Below are positions 39,709 to 49,342 of a stretch of 64,000 nucleotides of DNA, piece after piece. Within the stretch, counting starts at the first letter, position 1, and each line of letters starts with the position of its first letter. The translations under genes and the position numbers were made by a program. This stretch comes from Lacticigenium naphthae DSM 19658 (GTDB lineage Bacteria; Bacillota; Bacilli; Lactobacillales; Carnobacteriaceae_A): assembly GCF_000425865.1 (NCBI RefSeq), contig NZ_AUEG01000001.1, positions 124,001-188,000 on the forward strand. Reading direction: 5' to 3'. The notes below the pieces were generated by a model. That model made no database searches. It worked only from the letters and a program-made list of their open reading frames with translations, and was not told the DNA's origin.

Positions 39709-40725
39709 TTATTGGTTTTTTGCTTGTTTACGATATATTTCAATATGTTTCAAGGCTTCTCCTGTTCCTATGGCAACACAATTAAGTGGGTCGCTGGCGA
39801 CAAACACAGGAACCTCAGAATCGTTTGCTAAAACATCTGTTAAATTTTTCAACAAAGCTCCTCCACCGGTCAACACGATCCCACGATCAATTACATCCGC
39901 AGATATTTCTGGAGAGGTTTCTTCTAATGTCTCTTTAACTGCACTTATTATACCTTCGATGACTTCTTGTATCGCAATAGCGATATCTACAGCAGATATT
40001 TCAATTGTTTTGGGCAATCCACTCAGTAAGTCTCTTCCCCGAATTTCTGTTGTTCCATACTCTTCAGCCATTTCCTTTGAAGCACAGCCAAGATCTATTT
40101 TGACCTGCTCTGCTGTTCTCTCACCAATGAGTAAATTATATTTCTTTCGAATATAATGAATAATTGATTCATCCATTTTGTCTCCAGCCATTTTTATGGT
40201 GCGACTACTTACTATACCACCTAATGATATAGTCGCAACGTCAGTAGTGCCTCCACCGATATCCACAACCATGCTACCGGTTGGATCCATAACAGGTAGG
40301 CCCGCTCCTATTGCTGCTGCAAAAGGTTCTTCTATCAAATAAGCTTCTTTGGCACCTGCGCTCATTGTTGCATCAATAATTGCTCTCTTTTCAACTTCCG
40401 TACCACCGCCAGGAACACAAACCATTACTGCGGGTTTAGAAGCTGATTTCCCAACAGCTTTTTCAATAAAATGTTTCATCATTGTTGTTGTCACATCAAA
40501 ATCAGCAATAACCCCATCTTTCATTGGACGTATAGCCAAAATTGATCCCGGAGTCCTACCGATCATATTTCTAGCATCCATTCCGACAGCAACTACTTCA
40601 TCTGTTGTCGTATCTTTAGCTACAACTGAGGGTTCACTGAGAACAATTCCTTTTCCTTCTAAAAATATATTTGTATTTGCAGTTCCTAAGTCAATTCCAA
40701 TTCCTTTTTTACCAAAAGTAAACAC
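39709..40725 (-). CDS. mreB: Rod-shape-determining protein MreB (actin-like)
   Basis: A bacterial actin that guides lateral wall synthesis and marks a rod-shaped cell. The sequence shows the phosphate-1 motif [37 protein letters not shown], the [16 protein letters not shown] phosphate-2 loop and [14 protein letters not shown] at 40725 is placed 9 bp after AGAGG; an ATG at 40734 touches that site directly, and the longer frame upstream is unlikely. MreB and Mbl/MreBH paralogues are hard to separate; linkage to mreC supports mreB. Confidence 0.94.
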   Translation of the reverse strand: MFTFGKKGIGIDLGTANTNIFLEGKGIVLSEPSVVAKDTTTDEVVAVGMDARNMIGRTPGSILAIRPMKDGVIADFDVTTTMMKHFIEKAVGKSASKPAVMVCVPGGGTEVEKRAIIDATMSAGAKEAYLIEEPFAAAIGAGLPVMDPTGSMVVDIGGGTTDVATISLGGIVSSRTIKMAGDKMDESIIHYIRKKYNLLIGERTAEQVKIDLGCASKEMAEEYGTTEIRGRDLLSGLPKTIEISAVDIAIAIQEVIEGIISAVKETLEETSPEISADVIDRGIVLTGGGALLKNLTDVLANDSEVPVFVASDPLNCVAIGTGEALKHIEIYRKQAKNQ

Positions 40726-40944
40726 CTTTGTCATCCTCTCTTGAATAAAACACAACTCTGTTAATGAGATAATGGGGTCAGCACAATCGCAATTCAAAAA
40801 AAATTGTTTCTGACACTCACCTTCCTATTCTACCATTATTTTCAAAATAATATAGGCTTCACTTATTTTTTAATCCAATTTTAAATCCTTGTTACATCAT
40901 TGCAATGTTCCAGTTAGACTTATTTATATATTCTAACATAGAAT

Positions 40945-40978
40945 CAAAAAAAGGCTGGGAAAACATCCCAGCCTTTTA
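40945..40978 (-). terminator. Terminator of the csp gene at 41005
   Basis: AAGGCTGGGA and TCCCAGCCTT form a 10-bp stem with loop AAACA, then U on the minus strand. Confidence 0.85.
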
Positions 40979-41004
40979 CTATTTAAGTTTAAGTTTAAGT
41001 TAAA

Positions 41005-41205
41005 TTAGTTTTTTGTTACGTTAGCAGCTTGGGGTCCACGGTTTCCTTCTTCAATACTGAAAGATACTGATTGACCTTCATCTAATGATTTGAATCCTTC
41101 TTCTTCGATAGCTGAGAAATGTACGAATACATCGTCTCCTCCGTCACGTTCAATAAATCCAAATCCTTTTTCTGCGTTAAACCATTTTACTGTACCTGTT
41201 TCCAT
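41005..41205 (-). CDS. Cold-shock protein (CspA family)
   Basis: A 66-residue RNA chaperone with one cold-shock domain: [18 protein letters not shown] (RNP1), [10 protein letters not shown] (RNP2) and the C-terminal RGPQAANV. It is nearly identical to the adjacent paralogue at 41385-41585, and its 5' UTR is also similar (41206-41300), including a GTGC...GCAC hairpin directly before GAGGAGG. A duplicated gene pair is clear. Confidence 0.97.
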   Translation of the reverse strand: METGTVKWFNAEKGFGFIERDGGDDVFVHFSAIEEEGFKSLDEGQSVSFSIEEGNRGPQAANVTKN

Positions 41206-41265
41206 CTTTTAAATTCCTCCTCGTGCCTTGTGCACAAATTATTTCACATTATTGCTAAAGGTCTG
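41206..41265 (-). promoter_or_regulatory. Structured csp 5' UTR, copy 1
   Basis: On the minus strand, GTGC-ACAAG-GCAC is immediately followed by GAGGAGG, then the start 9 nt on. The block ttcacattattgctaaaggt (41243-41262) is identical in copy 2. An alternative palindrome TTGTGCACAA overlaps the same bases. Confidence 0.55.
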
Positions 41266-41384
41266 AATTGGAATGCTTAAACATTTCATTGTTCTTTTTC
41301 TCTAACATAATGCTACATTTATTTTACCATTTCAACTAGTGAACAATATATCTAAATTCAAAAGAATTAAATTCTTTTAAAAAA

Positions 41385-41585
41385 TTAGTTTTTTGTTACG
41401 TTAGCTGCTTGAAGACCACGGTTTCCTTCTTCTACGTTGAAAGATACTGATTGTCCTTCTTCTAATGATTTGAATCCTTCTTCTTCAATAGCTGAGAAGT
41501 GTACGAATACATCATCTGCTCCGTCACGTTCGATAAATCCAAATCCTTTTTCTGCGTTAAACCATTTTACTGTACCTGTTTCCAT
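41385..41585 (-). CDS. Cold-shock protein (CspA family), tandem paralogue
   Basis: A 66-residue cold-shock protein differing from its neighbour at only a few positions (G23A, D42E, S/I to N/V at 49-50). It also carries Leu where RGPQAANV normally has Pro (RGLQAANV), a change in a conserved turn. RNP1 and RNP2 are intact. A duplicated 5' UTR precedes it. Which copy is expressed in the cold is unknown. Confidence 0.97.
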   Translation of the reverse strand: METGTVKWFNAEKGFGFIERDGADDVFVHFSAIEEEGFKSLEEGQSVSFNVEEGNRGLQAANVTKN

Positions 41586-41640
41586 ATTACATTTCCTCCT
41601 CGTGCTTAAGCACTATTTATTCACATTATTGCTAAAGGTA
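41586..41640 (-). promoter_or_regulatory. Structured csp 5' UTR, copy 2
   Basis: GTGC-TTAA-GCAC (a perfect 12-bp palindrome) is followed by GAGGAGG. The block identical to copy 1 lies at 41620-41639. Loops differ while stem and ribosome site are kept. Confidence 0.55.
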
Positions 41641-41769
41641 CGAATTGAAATGCACTACACATTACTAAGTTCTTCTCTAACAAAACGCTTAGCTAAGTAT
41701 AGCATGTTGAAAAAAGATGCGCAAGTATTGATTTCTCCATTTCAATTTTACGATTGTTCCCTTTCATTT

Positions 41770-42462
41770 TTAAAAGTAATTGTGTTCTTTCAAACTATAA
41801 TAACTACTTTCTCCTATTACAATATGATCTAATATTTCAATTCCCATTAATTCTCCGCATTCAATCAAACGCGTTGTAAATTGAATGTCAGCTTGACTTG
41901 GCTCAGGATTCCCTGAAGGATGATTATGAACCAAAATAATTCGAGCTGCGGAATATCTCATGCCTTGTTTGAAAATTTCTCGTGGATGGGCAACCGATTG
42001 AGTAAGCGACCCAACAAATACTGTTTCTTTTTTTATTATTTCGTTTTTCGTATTTAAATAAATAGCAATAACATGTTCTTGCTGGAGTCCCTTCATTTCT
42101 GATATTAATAAATTTCCAATTTGCTCACTAGAAGTGATTTGTCCACTTTTAATTTGTGTCGCTGTTGCAATGCGAAATCCTAGTTCAATCGCGGCTTTTA
42201 ATTCGATTGCCTTAGTCTTACCAATTCCAGTTATTCCCATCAATTCTTCAATGGAAATGTATTTTAGATAAAAAAGATCTTCAACTTGATTTAATAACGA
42301 CATGGCCACTTCCATCACACTACTCCCTCTCGTCCCCGTACGAAGTAATATCGCCAATAATTCATAATTCGCTAAAGCTTTTTCTCCATATTCTATCATC
42401 CTTTCTCTCGGTCTTTGCGAAAGAGGATAGGTTTTAATATTTGTTACTGATTGATTGTCCAA
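41770..42462 (-). CDS. radC: RadC-family JAB-domain protein
   Basis: A RadC-type protein of uncertain role (named for repair; its repair role has been questioned). The 230 residues have an N-terminal helix-hairpin-helix (LMGITGIGKTKAIELKAAIE) and the C-terminal metal-binding JAMM motif VHNHPSGNPEPSQADIQFT. Members near the mre operon are common in Firmicutes, as in Bacillus (maf-radC-mreB). Confidence 0.94.
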   Translation of the reverse strand: MDNQSVTNIKTYPLSQRPRERMIEYGEKALANYELLAILLRTGTRGSSVMEVAMSLLNQVEDLFYLKYISIEELMGITGIGKTKAIELKAAIELGFRIATATQIKSGQITSSEQIGNLLISEMKGLQQEHVIAIYLNTKNEIIKKETVFVGSLTQSVAHPREIFKQGMRYSAARIILVHNHPSGNPEPSQADIQFTTRLIECGELMGIEILDHIVIGESSYYSLKEHNYF

Positions 42463-42516
42463 AAAAGTCCCTCCTTATAACGTAAAAATAAATACGCAAT
42501 CAGGAGGGGACTGAAT

Positions 42517-43173
42517 TTAATTTTTTTCTAAAATTTTACGAACTTCATCTAAATCTTCGCAAATCATCAAGGATTTTTCTTTTGCTTCACTATTGGGTTG
42601 AAATAAATCAGGGACCATTATTACTAGCATTTCAGCAGCGTTTGCAGCACGAACTCCATTCAAAGAATCTTCTAGTATCAAAGTTTCTTTCGGATCAGTG
42701 CCTAGTTTCTCCAAACTTTTCAGAAATATATCTGGAGCTGGTTTGGAATTCACTACCTCATCTCCACCAGTTATTTCATCAAAAAAATGACTTATTTTAT
42801 TTTTTTTCAAAAGAAATTCAACCAATTCTCTTTGTGAGCTTGAGGCTACAATTCGCTTAATATTATTTTTTTTCAAATAATCAAGTAAAGGAATCAAGCC
42901 TTTTTTTAGAGGAACCGGTCTGTTTTGCATCATTTCTTTCACAGCTAATTCACTTTTTTCTATAAACAAATCAACTAATTCTTTTGATTCATGTTGCTTG
43001 TACAGACCTGCAAAGAAAACTTCATCCGCAGTTCCAATATATTTTTCATAAGTTCCATAATCAAACGGCATGTTTATTTCATCAGCGGCGGCTTGATTTG
43101 CCTGATAATATATAGTTTCTGTATCAAACATTAATCCGTCCATATCAAAAATCACTGCTTTGATTTGATTCAT
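42517..43173 (-). CDS. HAD-family phosphatase, beta-phosphoglucomutase/PGP-like
   Basis: A haloacid-dehalogenase hydrolase of the phosphoglycolate phosphatase/phosphoglucomutase group. The 218 residues show [14 protein letters not shown] (nucleophile Asp), [12 protein letters not shown], and [14 protein letters not shown] with [13 protein letters not shown]. It overlaps the valS stop by 4 bp, so translation is coupled. In Bacillus folC and com genes lie here instead. Substrate is unknown. Confidence 0.9.
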   Translation of the reverse strand: MNQIKAVIFDMDGLMFDTETIYYQANQAAADEINMPFDYGTYEKYIGTADEVFFAGLYKQHESKELVDLFIEKSELAVKEMMQNRPVPLKKGLIPLLDYLKKNNIKRIVASSSQRELVEFLLKKNKISHFFDEITGGDEVVNSKPAPDIFLKSLEKLGTDPKETLILEDSLNGVRAANAAEMLVIMVPDLFQPNSEAKEKSLMICEDLDEVRKILEKN

Positions 43174-45824
43174 TTTTCACCCTCATTTGATTTTTTCAGT
43201 ATAATTAATTGCTTTTCTACAGCCTCATATTTTTCTGTATAAACGGCTTGTTTTTCTTTTTCTTCTTGAACAACTTTTTCAGGAGCGTTTGAAACAAATT
43301 TTTCGTTAGCTAATTTCTTCTTCGTCCGTTCTACCTCACTAGCCCATCTAGTTTTTTCTTTTTCTAAACGTGCAATTTCTTCTTTTATATCAACTAAACC
43401 AGATAAGGGTAGGAACAATTCTGCTCCTGTAACTACAGCTGATTTGGCTTCAACTGGTGAGTGGATGGTTAAAGAAATTTCTAGTTTTTCAGGATTGCAA
43501 AATCTTTCAATATATAATTTGTTCTCATTTAGAAATTCATTGATTTCTTCATTTTTGGTTTTGATCAATAGTTCGATTTTCTTGGAGAGTGGTCGATTGA
43601 CCTCAGCTCGTATATTTCTAACTGCTCGAATCAAATCAATGAGTACAGCCATATTTTTAACTGCCTTGTCATCTTGCAAGTCCGTGTTTGCAACTGGATA
43701 ATCAGCTGTAACTAACGAGTCTCCTTCCATAGGAAGATAACTCCAAATTTCTTCTGTGACAAACGGCATAATGGGATGCAGTAATCGCAAAGTCTGGTCA
43801 AGTACATAGACTAAAATAGATTTAGTTGCTTGTTTTTCCTCTTCTGTTCCATTGAACAGAATTTCTTTGCTCATTTCTATATACCAGTCACAGTAATCAT
43901 CCCATATGAAATGATAGAGTTGTCGTCCGGCTTCACCAAATTCAAATTTCTCAAATAATTCAGTGACTTGTTTAATGGTCTCGTTTAGCCGAGCAAGTAT
44001 CCAGCGATCCGCGACTGTTTTATTTCCCTCGATGTCCTTTGGATTGTATTGAAAATCGCCTAAATTCATTAAAACAAATCGGCTTGCATTCCATATTTTA
44101 TTAATGAAATTCCAGGAAGCATCCATTTTCTCATAGCTAAATCGCATGTCTTGTCCTGGCGCAGAACCATTAGATAAGAACCACCGTAACGCATCTGCTC
44201 CATACTGATCAATAACTTCCATTGGATCGATACCATTTCCAAGTGATTTACTCATTTTTCTACCTTGTTCATCTCTTATTAATCCATGAATGTAGACATT
44301 TTGGAAAGGACTTTCATTAGTGAATTCGAGACTTTGAAAAACCATTCGACTGACCCAGAAGAAAATAATATCATATCCAGTCACTAAAGTACTTGTAGGG
44401 AAATACCTTTTATAATCCTCTGCATCTTCATTTGGCCAACCCATTGTTGAAAATGGCCATAATGCAGATGAGAACCATGTATCCAATACATCTTTATCTT
44501 GTTCCCATTCGCTTTCGTTTTCAGGTGGCGTCATTCCAACGTACAATTCACCTGTCTCTTTATGGAACCAGGCTGGGATGCGGTGTCCCCACCATAATTG
44601 ACGAGATATGACCCAGTCATGTACATTCTCCATCCAATTCATATACGTTTTTTCAAATCGCTCGGGTACGAAATCAACTCGTTTATCTGTTTTTTGATTG
44701 TTCATGGCTGTTTCAGCTAGAGGCCCCATTTTAACGAACCATTGTGTTGACAATCTTGGTTCGACAACAACGCCAGTTCTTTCAGAATGGCCGACACTGT
44801 GAAGCATTTTTTCGATTTTTATAAGTTCTCCAGTTTCTTCCAAATCAGAGATGATCGCTTTGCGCGCTTTAAATCTGTCTAAACCTTCATATTTTCCGGC
44901 TTTTTCATTCAGTGATCCATCTTCATTCATTACATTTATTCGTTCTAAATTATGGCGATTACCAACTTCAAAATCATTTGGATCATGTGCTGGTGTTATT
45001 TTGACAATACCCGTACCAAAATCTTTTTCTACATAATGATCGGCTATGATGGGGATTTCTCTTTTCATAAGAGGGAGGATCACTGTTTTCCCAATCAAGT
45101 GCGTGTATCGCTCATCATCAGGATGAACAGCTAAAGCGGTATCGCCCAACATTGTTTCTGGCCTTGTAGTAGCAATTTCGACTTTCTCTGATCCATCTGT
45201 AAGCGAATAAGCTACATGATAAAATGCTCCTTCGACCTCTTTATGATCGACTTCTATATCCGATAAAGCAGTTTTGGCTTTCGGATCCCAGTTGATAATG
45301 TATTCTCCACGGTAAATCAATTCTTTTTCGTACAGGGAAACAAATACTTTTCGTACAGCTTCATTCAGACCTTCATCTAAAGTAAAGCGCTCTCTGCTAT
45401 AGTCCACGGATAAACCTAACTTAGCCCACTGTTCCCGGATAACTTGAGCATACTCTTCTTTCCAATCCCAAACTGTTTCAACAAATTTTTCTCTGCCGAG
45501 ATCATAACGACTAACATTTTTTTCAGCCAGTTTTTCTTCGACCTTAGCCTGTGTTGCTATCCCTGCATGATCCATTCCCGGAAGCCATAGAGTATCAAAC
45601 CCTTGCATCCGCTTTTGACGGATAAGCATATCTTGTAGGGTGGTATCCCATGCATGTCCAAGATGTAATTTTCCAGTCACGTTTGGAGGGGGAATAACAA
45701 TCGAATAGGGCTTTTTGTCTTTGTTTCCACTCGGCTTAAATAGATTCCTCTCATTCCAAGAATCGTATTTACCTTCTTCAACCTTGCTAGGCTGATATTT
45801 TTTTGACATTTCAATTTGTTCCAT
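43170..45824 (-). CDS. valS: Valyl-tRNA synthetase
   Basis: It charges tRNA-Val. The 884 residues contain the class I HIGH signature [15 protein letters not shown], the editing domain, the KMSKS loop [11 protein letters not shown] and a C-terminal tRNA-binding coiled coil (about residues 815-880). The start at 45824 has AAGGAGG 6 bp before it; an upstream frame is spurious. A T-box leader with its terminator precedes it. Confidence 0.98.
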   Translation of the reverse strand: MEQIEMSKKYQPSKVEEGKYDSWNERNLFKPSGNKDKKPYSIVIPPPNVTGKLHLGHAWDTTLQDMLIRQKRMQGFDTLWLPGMDHAGIATQAKVEEKLAEKNVSRYDLGREKFVETVWDWKEEYAQVIREQWAKLGLSVDYSRERFTLDEGLNEAVRKVFVSLYEKELIYRGEYIINWDPKAKTALSDIEVDHKEVEGAFYHVAYSLTDGSEKVEIATTRPETMLGDTALAVHPDDERYTHLIGKTVILPLMKREIPIIADHYVEKDFGTGIVKITPAHDPNDFEVGNRHNLERINVMNEDGSLNEKAGKYEGLDRFKARKAIISDLEETGELIKIEKMLHSVGHSERTGVVVEPRLSTQWFVKMGPLAETAMNNQKTDKRVDFVPERFEKTYMNWMENVHDWVISRQLWWGHRIPAWFHKETGELYVGMTPPENESEWEQDKDVLDTWFSSALWPFSTMGWPNEDAEDYKRYFPTSTLVTGYDIIFFWVSRMVFQSLEFTNESPFQNVYIHGLIRDEQGRKMSKSLGNGIDPMEVIDQYGADALRWFLSNGSAPGQDMRFSYEKMDASWNFINKIWNASRFVLMNLGDFQYNPKDIEGNKTVADRWILARLNETIKQVTELFEKFEFGEAGRQLYHFIWDDYCDWYIEMSKEILFNGTEEEKQATKSILVYVLDQTLRLLHPIMPFVTEEIWSYLPMEGDSLVTADYPVANTDLQDDKAVKNMAVLIDLIRAVRNIRAEVNRPLSKKIELLIKTKNEEINEFLNENKLYIERFCNPEKLEISLTIHSPVEAKSAVVTGAELFLPLSGLVDIKEEIARLEKEKTRWASEVERTKKKLANEKFVSNAPEKVVQEEKEKQAVYTEKYEAVEKQLIILKKSNEGEK

Positions 45825-45856
45825 AATATCCTCCTTAAATTTTTTCATAAAAAAAA

Positions 45857-46104
45857 CCCCAATGTATTGTCTACATTAGGGCGATTGTTTTCGCGGTACC
45901 ACCTAAATTACTCAACCAGTGAGTCACTTATTGACAATGATATTGGCTGTCATCCCAGGTGAAGTTACTTATTTCACTTTACCGGCTCCCAAGCTACATT
46001 CTTTTCTCCATCATCGGGAATTTCCAGCAAACTACCCGTCTCTATTGAATGATTGGAAGAAAATACTCCTCTTGATCAGCGCCACGTCTATTTAGATTTA
46101 AGTC
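45857..46104 (-). promoter_or_regulatory. T-box leader of valS
   Basis: The T-box TTTAGGTGGTACCGCG reads on the minus strand at 45907-45892. A terminator (CCCTAATGT/ACATTGGGG, with a U run) lies at 45881-45857. Stem I starts with AAGAGGAGTA near 46070. A GTA valine triplet (AATGTAGC) lies in a plausible specifier segment. Confidence 0.9.
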
Positions 46105-46110
46105 AAAAAA

Positions 46111-46138
46111 ATTATACCATGAAAATGGCTATGCGCAA
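46111..46138 (-). promoter_or_regulatory. Promoter of valS
   Basis: TTGCGC, a 16-bp spacer and a perfect TATAAT on the minus strand, just upstream of the T-box. Confidence 0.65.
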
Positions 46139-46217
46139 AGCGAAAAATCATTCCTCTCACGCTTTAATTTCATCATCCTAAACAAATAGTTAGTATATAA
46201 CGTATAAAAATTTTGCA

Positions 46218-46721
46218 TTAAGTCAAGTCTGCGGTTGCATGCCTTGCTTCTGCAATTGCTTCTTCATAATCTGGATCATCTGCTATTTCTTTTACGATCT
46301 CACGATAAAGAAGTTGTCCTTCTCGGCTGATCACGAAGACAGCACGAGCAAGCTTGTCTTTTTTCTCAAGATAGAGTCCATACTCTTTCCCAAATTTTCT
46401 TTCCGCATCAATAAGCATTTCCATATCGACAGACTTTCCAGCACACCAATTATCGAACTCTTCTGCGGAATTCGCTGATATAGAAATCAAACGGACATCG
46501 GTTAACTCGGCTGCTTTAGCATTAAAAGTTGCAGTTTGTCTTGAACAAGTACTCGTATTAATATCAGGGAATACATTCAACAAAACTACTTCTCCTTTAT
46601 AATCTTCTAAGGATACCGTTTTTCCTTCTTTATTATTCAACTGAAAAGAGGGTGCTTTTTCACCTACTTTTGGTAAATTTCCTACAGTTTCCATTTCATG
46701 ACCCTTCCAGGTTATATTCAT
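46218..46721 (-). CDS. tpx: Thiol peroxidase
   Basis: A peroxiredoxin of the atypical 2-Cys Tpx class that reduces hydrogen and alkyl peroxides. The 167 residues show the peroxidatic cysteine in FPDINTSTCSRQT and the resolving cysteine in NWCAGKSVDM, with the usual N-terminus NLPKVGEKAPSFQL. A GGAGAG site lies 12 bp before ATG. It stands alone downstream of thiI. Confidence 0.96.
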   Translation of the reverse strand: MNITWKGHEMETVGNLPKVGEKAPSFQLNNKEGKTVSLEDYKGEVVLLNVFPDINTSTCSRQTATFNAKAAELTDVRLISISANSAEEFDNWCAGKSVDMEMLIDAERKFGKEYGLYLEKKDKLARAVFVISREGQLLYREIVKEIADDPDYEEAIAEARHATADLT

Positions 46722-46807
46722 ATACTTCCACTCTCCTTCTAAAAATTTCTCTCTCTACTTTTCATTGTACAAGTTAGAGCTAGTGAAAAGCAAAAATTAC
46801 ACTTTTC

Positions 46808-48025
46808 TCAAAGCAATTCTGAAATTTCTTGATTCAGACGATTATCTATTCCTTCGCCAACGTGAATTTCTGTAATAATCAACTTGCTTAAAGCTCGTTC
46901 AATCATTTCTTCCCCATTTAATCTATTTTCAAAATGGATTGCTCTATCCAATTTTGGCTTTGTTTTTGGACGAGGCGGTGCAAATATAGTACAACAATCC
47001 TCAAATGGTTGGATCGACAGGTCAAAGGTATCAATATTTTTAGCAATTGCTATAATTTCGTTTTTATCTAATGTAATAACCGGACGTAAAACAGGCGTGT
47101 GGGTTACTTCATTGATTACGTACATGCTTTCTAATGTCTGAGAAGCAACTTGCCCTAATGATTCTCCATTAATAATGGCTTTTCCTTTTCTCATTTCGCG
47201 AATTCGATCGGTTAAACGCATCATCATTCGACGTGTTATCGTCATGCTATATCCTTCAGGAACATGTTTTTTTATTTCTTCTTGAATTTCTGTAAAAGGT
47301 ACTTCTATAAACCGAATGCTTCCGGAGTACGCTGCTAACTTAGCCGTTAATTGTTTTGCTTTTTTTAAGGCTTGTGGGCTCGTGTATGGAGGACTGTGGA
47401 AATGTACAGCCTCTATCTCTACTCCTCTTTTCATGGCCAAATAACCAGCAACTGGGGAATCTATACCACCCGACAACATCAACATTCCTTTTCCACCTGT
47501 ACCAATTGGCATACCGCCAGCTCCATTCACTGTATCAGTCGAAATAAACACCCCTTTTAAGCGTATTTCTATTCTGATTATACAATCTGGATTTTTCATT
47601 TTAACTTGAATATCTTTAAACTGATCGACAATTGCTTGTCCAACTAATTGATTAATTTCATTGGTGTCATGTTCGAAATCATGATCTGCTCTTTTGGTAT
47701 TGATTTTAAAAGACATATTTGGTTTATACTGGGTCCCCATTATAGCAATGGCGGCCTCTTTTATAGCCTTTATATTTTTTTCGCTTGTATATACAGGAGA
47801 AAAGGTTTGTATCCCAGAAATTTTCTTCAACCGGTCAGCCACTATTTCTCCATCGATTCCATTTAACATTATGTGCATACGATCACGTTTTGCCCTGATT
47901 TTTATTCCGGTCAAATCGGATAATGCATTATTTACATTTTGTTCTAATCTTTTTATAAAATATTTTCTGTTTTTTCCTTTTGTAGATAATTCTCCATAAC
48001 GAACCATTAATTCAGTACATTCCAT
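46808..48025 (-). CDS. thiI: tRNA 4-thiouridine synthase ThiI
   Basis: It makes s4U at position 8 of tRNA and in some bacteria feeds thiamine synthesis. The 405 residues have an N-terminal ferredoxin-like and THUMP region, and the PP-loop [21 protein letters not shown] (about residues 180-200). There is no C-terminal rhodanese domain, the normal form in Firmicutes. It follows a cysteine desulfurase by 15 bp, its expected sulfur donor. Confidence 0.96.
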   Translation of the reverse strand: MECTELMVRYGELSTKGKNRKYFIKRLEQNVNNALSDLTGIKIRAKRDRMHIMLNGIDGEIVADRLKKISGIQTFSPVYTSEKNIKAIKEAAIAIMGTQYKPNMSFKINTKRADHDFEHDTNEINQLVGQAIVDQFKDIQVKMKNPDCIIRIEIRLKGVFISTDTVNGAGGMPIGTGGKGMLMLSGGIDSPVAGYLAMKRGVEIEAVHFHSPPYTSPQALKKAKQLTAKLAAYSGSIRFIEVPFTEIQEEIKKHVPEGYSMTITRRMMMRLTDRIREMRKGKAIINGESLGQVASQTLESMYVINEVTHTPVLRPVITLDKNEIIAIAKNIDTFDLSIQPFEDCCTIFAPPRPKTKPKLDRAIHFENRLNGEEMIERALSKLIITEIHVGEGIDNRLNQEISELL

Positions 48026-48040
48026 TTTTCCACCCCAAAA

Positions 48041-49180
48041 TTATCTGATATCTTTAAATTTCACTATTGTTTCTTGTAGACTATCTACTAATTGATCGAT
48101 CTCTGCTGATGTATTTTCCACGTCCATGCTTATTCTGACTGCTGATTCAGCTTTCCGTTTAGGAATATTCATAGCATACAATGTACTCGAATTGAGCTGT
48201 TTCTTACTTGAACACGCACTCGTTGTTGAAATATAAATCCCTTTCTTTTCGAGGGCGTGTACAACTACCTCTCCTTTGATTCCACTGATACCAAAGCAAA
48301 TGATATGCGGCGCACCTTTGCTAGAAGAAAAAACATCTACGGTGGATTGATTATCCAAAAAACCCATAATGATTTTATGCTGTTTCTCTAATTGGATCGG
48401 AGCGTCAGTTAACTTATCCAAACTCATTCGCAAGGCTTTAGCCATAGCTACGATAGCTGGTAAGTTTTCTGTCCCACTGCGCAGATTGTTTTCTTGTCCT
48501 CCACCTGTAAGCAACGGAGCAAGGACCCTACCTTTTTTAATGTACACAAATCCAATTCCTTTTGGTCCATGGAACTTATGAGCAGAAAAAACGGCCATAT
48601 CTACCCTCGGATAATCATTTAAATTAAATGGGATTTTCCCCAAAGTTTGTACTGCATCTACATGAAAATGGATCGAAGGGTAGTTTTCTAAAATTTTGCC
48701 GATTTCTTTTAGTGGTTGAATGCTTCCTACTTCATTATTTACAGCCATCACAGAAACTAAGACAGTATCTTCTCTCAGAGCTTCTTCAAGCAATTTCACT
48801 GAAATAATCCCATTCTCATCGACAGGAACATAAGAAACTTCCCACCCTAAAGTTTCTAGTTGCTTCATCGATTGATAGACTGCCGGATGTTCAATAGTAC
48901 TAGTAATTATATGTTTTCCATATGGCATTTTTTCAATAGCGGTCCCTTTTATTACCCAATTATCGCCTTCTGTTCCACCACTTGTAAAAACAATTTCTGA
49001 TGCCGACATACCTAATAGGTCAGCAATTTGTATACGAGAACGTTCCATTAAAATTGAAGCTTCTTCTCCTAATCTGTGTAAGCTAGAGGGATTCCCAGAA
49101 AAGTTGTTTGCAACAGTTGCAAACGTTTCTACTACTTCTGGGTACATTTTAGTAGTGGCACTATTATCTAAATAAATCAC
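48041..49180 (-). CDS. Cysteine desulfurase of the NifS/IscS type, paired with thiI
   Basis: A PLP-dependent enzyme that forms persulfide from cysteine, here probably for ThiI (as Bacillus NifZ). The 379 residues show NSATTKMYPEVV, TSGGTEGDNWVIKG, the PLP lysine in FSAHKFHGPKGIGFVYI and the catalytic Cys in STTSACSSKKQ. Start is GTG at 49180 with AAAGGA upstream. The shared operon with thiI contrasts with the second desulfurase at 27143-28282. Confidence 0.95.
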   Translation of the reverse strand: MIYLDNSATTKMYPEVVETFATVANNFSGNPSSLHRLGEEASILMERSRIQIADLLGMSASEIVFTSGGTEGDNWVIKGTAIEKMPYGKHIITSTIEHPAVYQSMKQLETLGWEVSYVPVDENGIISVKLLEEALREDTVLVSVMAVNNEVGSIQPLKEIGKILENYPSIHFHVDAVQTLGKIPFNLNDYPRVDMAVFSAHKFHGPKGIGFVYIKKGRVLAPLLTGGGQENNLRSGTENLPAIVAMAKALRMSLDKLTDAPIQLEKQHKIIMGFLDNQSTVDVFSSSKGAPHIICFGISGIKGEVVVHALEKKGIYISTTSACSSKKQLNSSTLYAMNIPKRKAESAVRISMDVENTSAEIDQLVDSLQETIVKFKDIR

Positions 49181-49279
49181 AAAAGTCTATTCCTTTCTAA
49201 GCGTTCTTCTGATACGACTCTCTATTTTTACATCAAAAATAAACTTGTCATTATTACAAAATTACAAAGAAAAAATAAA

Positions 49280-49334
49280 GAAAAGAATCTATACTATAAG
49301 ACGCTCTATATCTGGCTTATAGCTTGATTCTTTT
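49280..49334 (-). terminator. Terminator of ezrA
   Basis: GAAAAGAATC pairs with GATTCTTTTC, with an inner CTATAAG/CTTATAG stem, then a U-rich tail on the minus strand. Confidence 0.8.
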
Positions 49335-49342
49335 CTGATTCT

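Noticed and set aside
40349-40744. ORF opposite mreB
   Set aside because: Antisense shadow without a ribosome site; MreB motifs are intact on the minus strand.
43444-43701. ORF opposite valS
   Set aside because: Antisense shadow in the C-terminal valS region.
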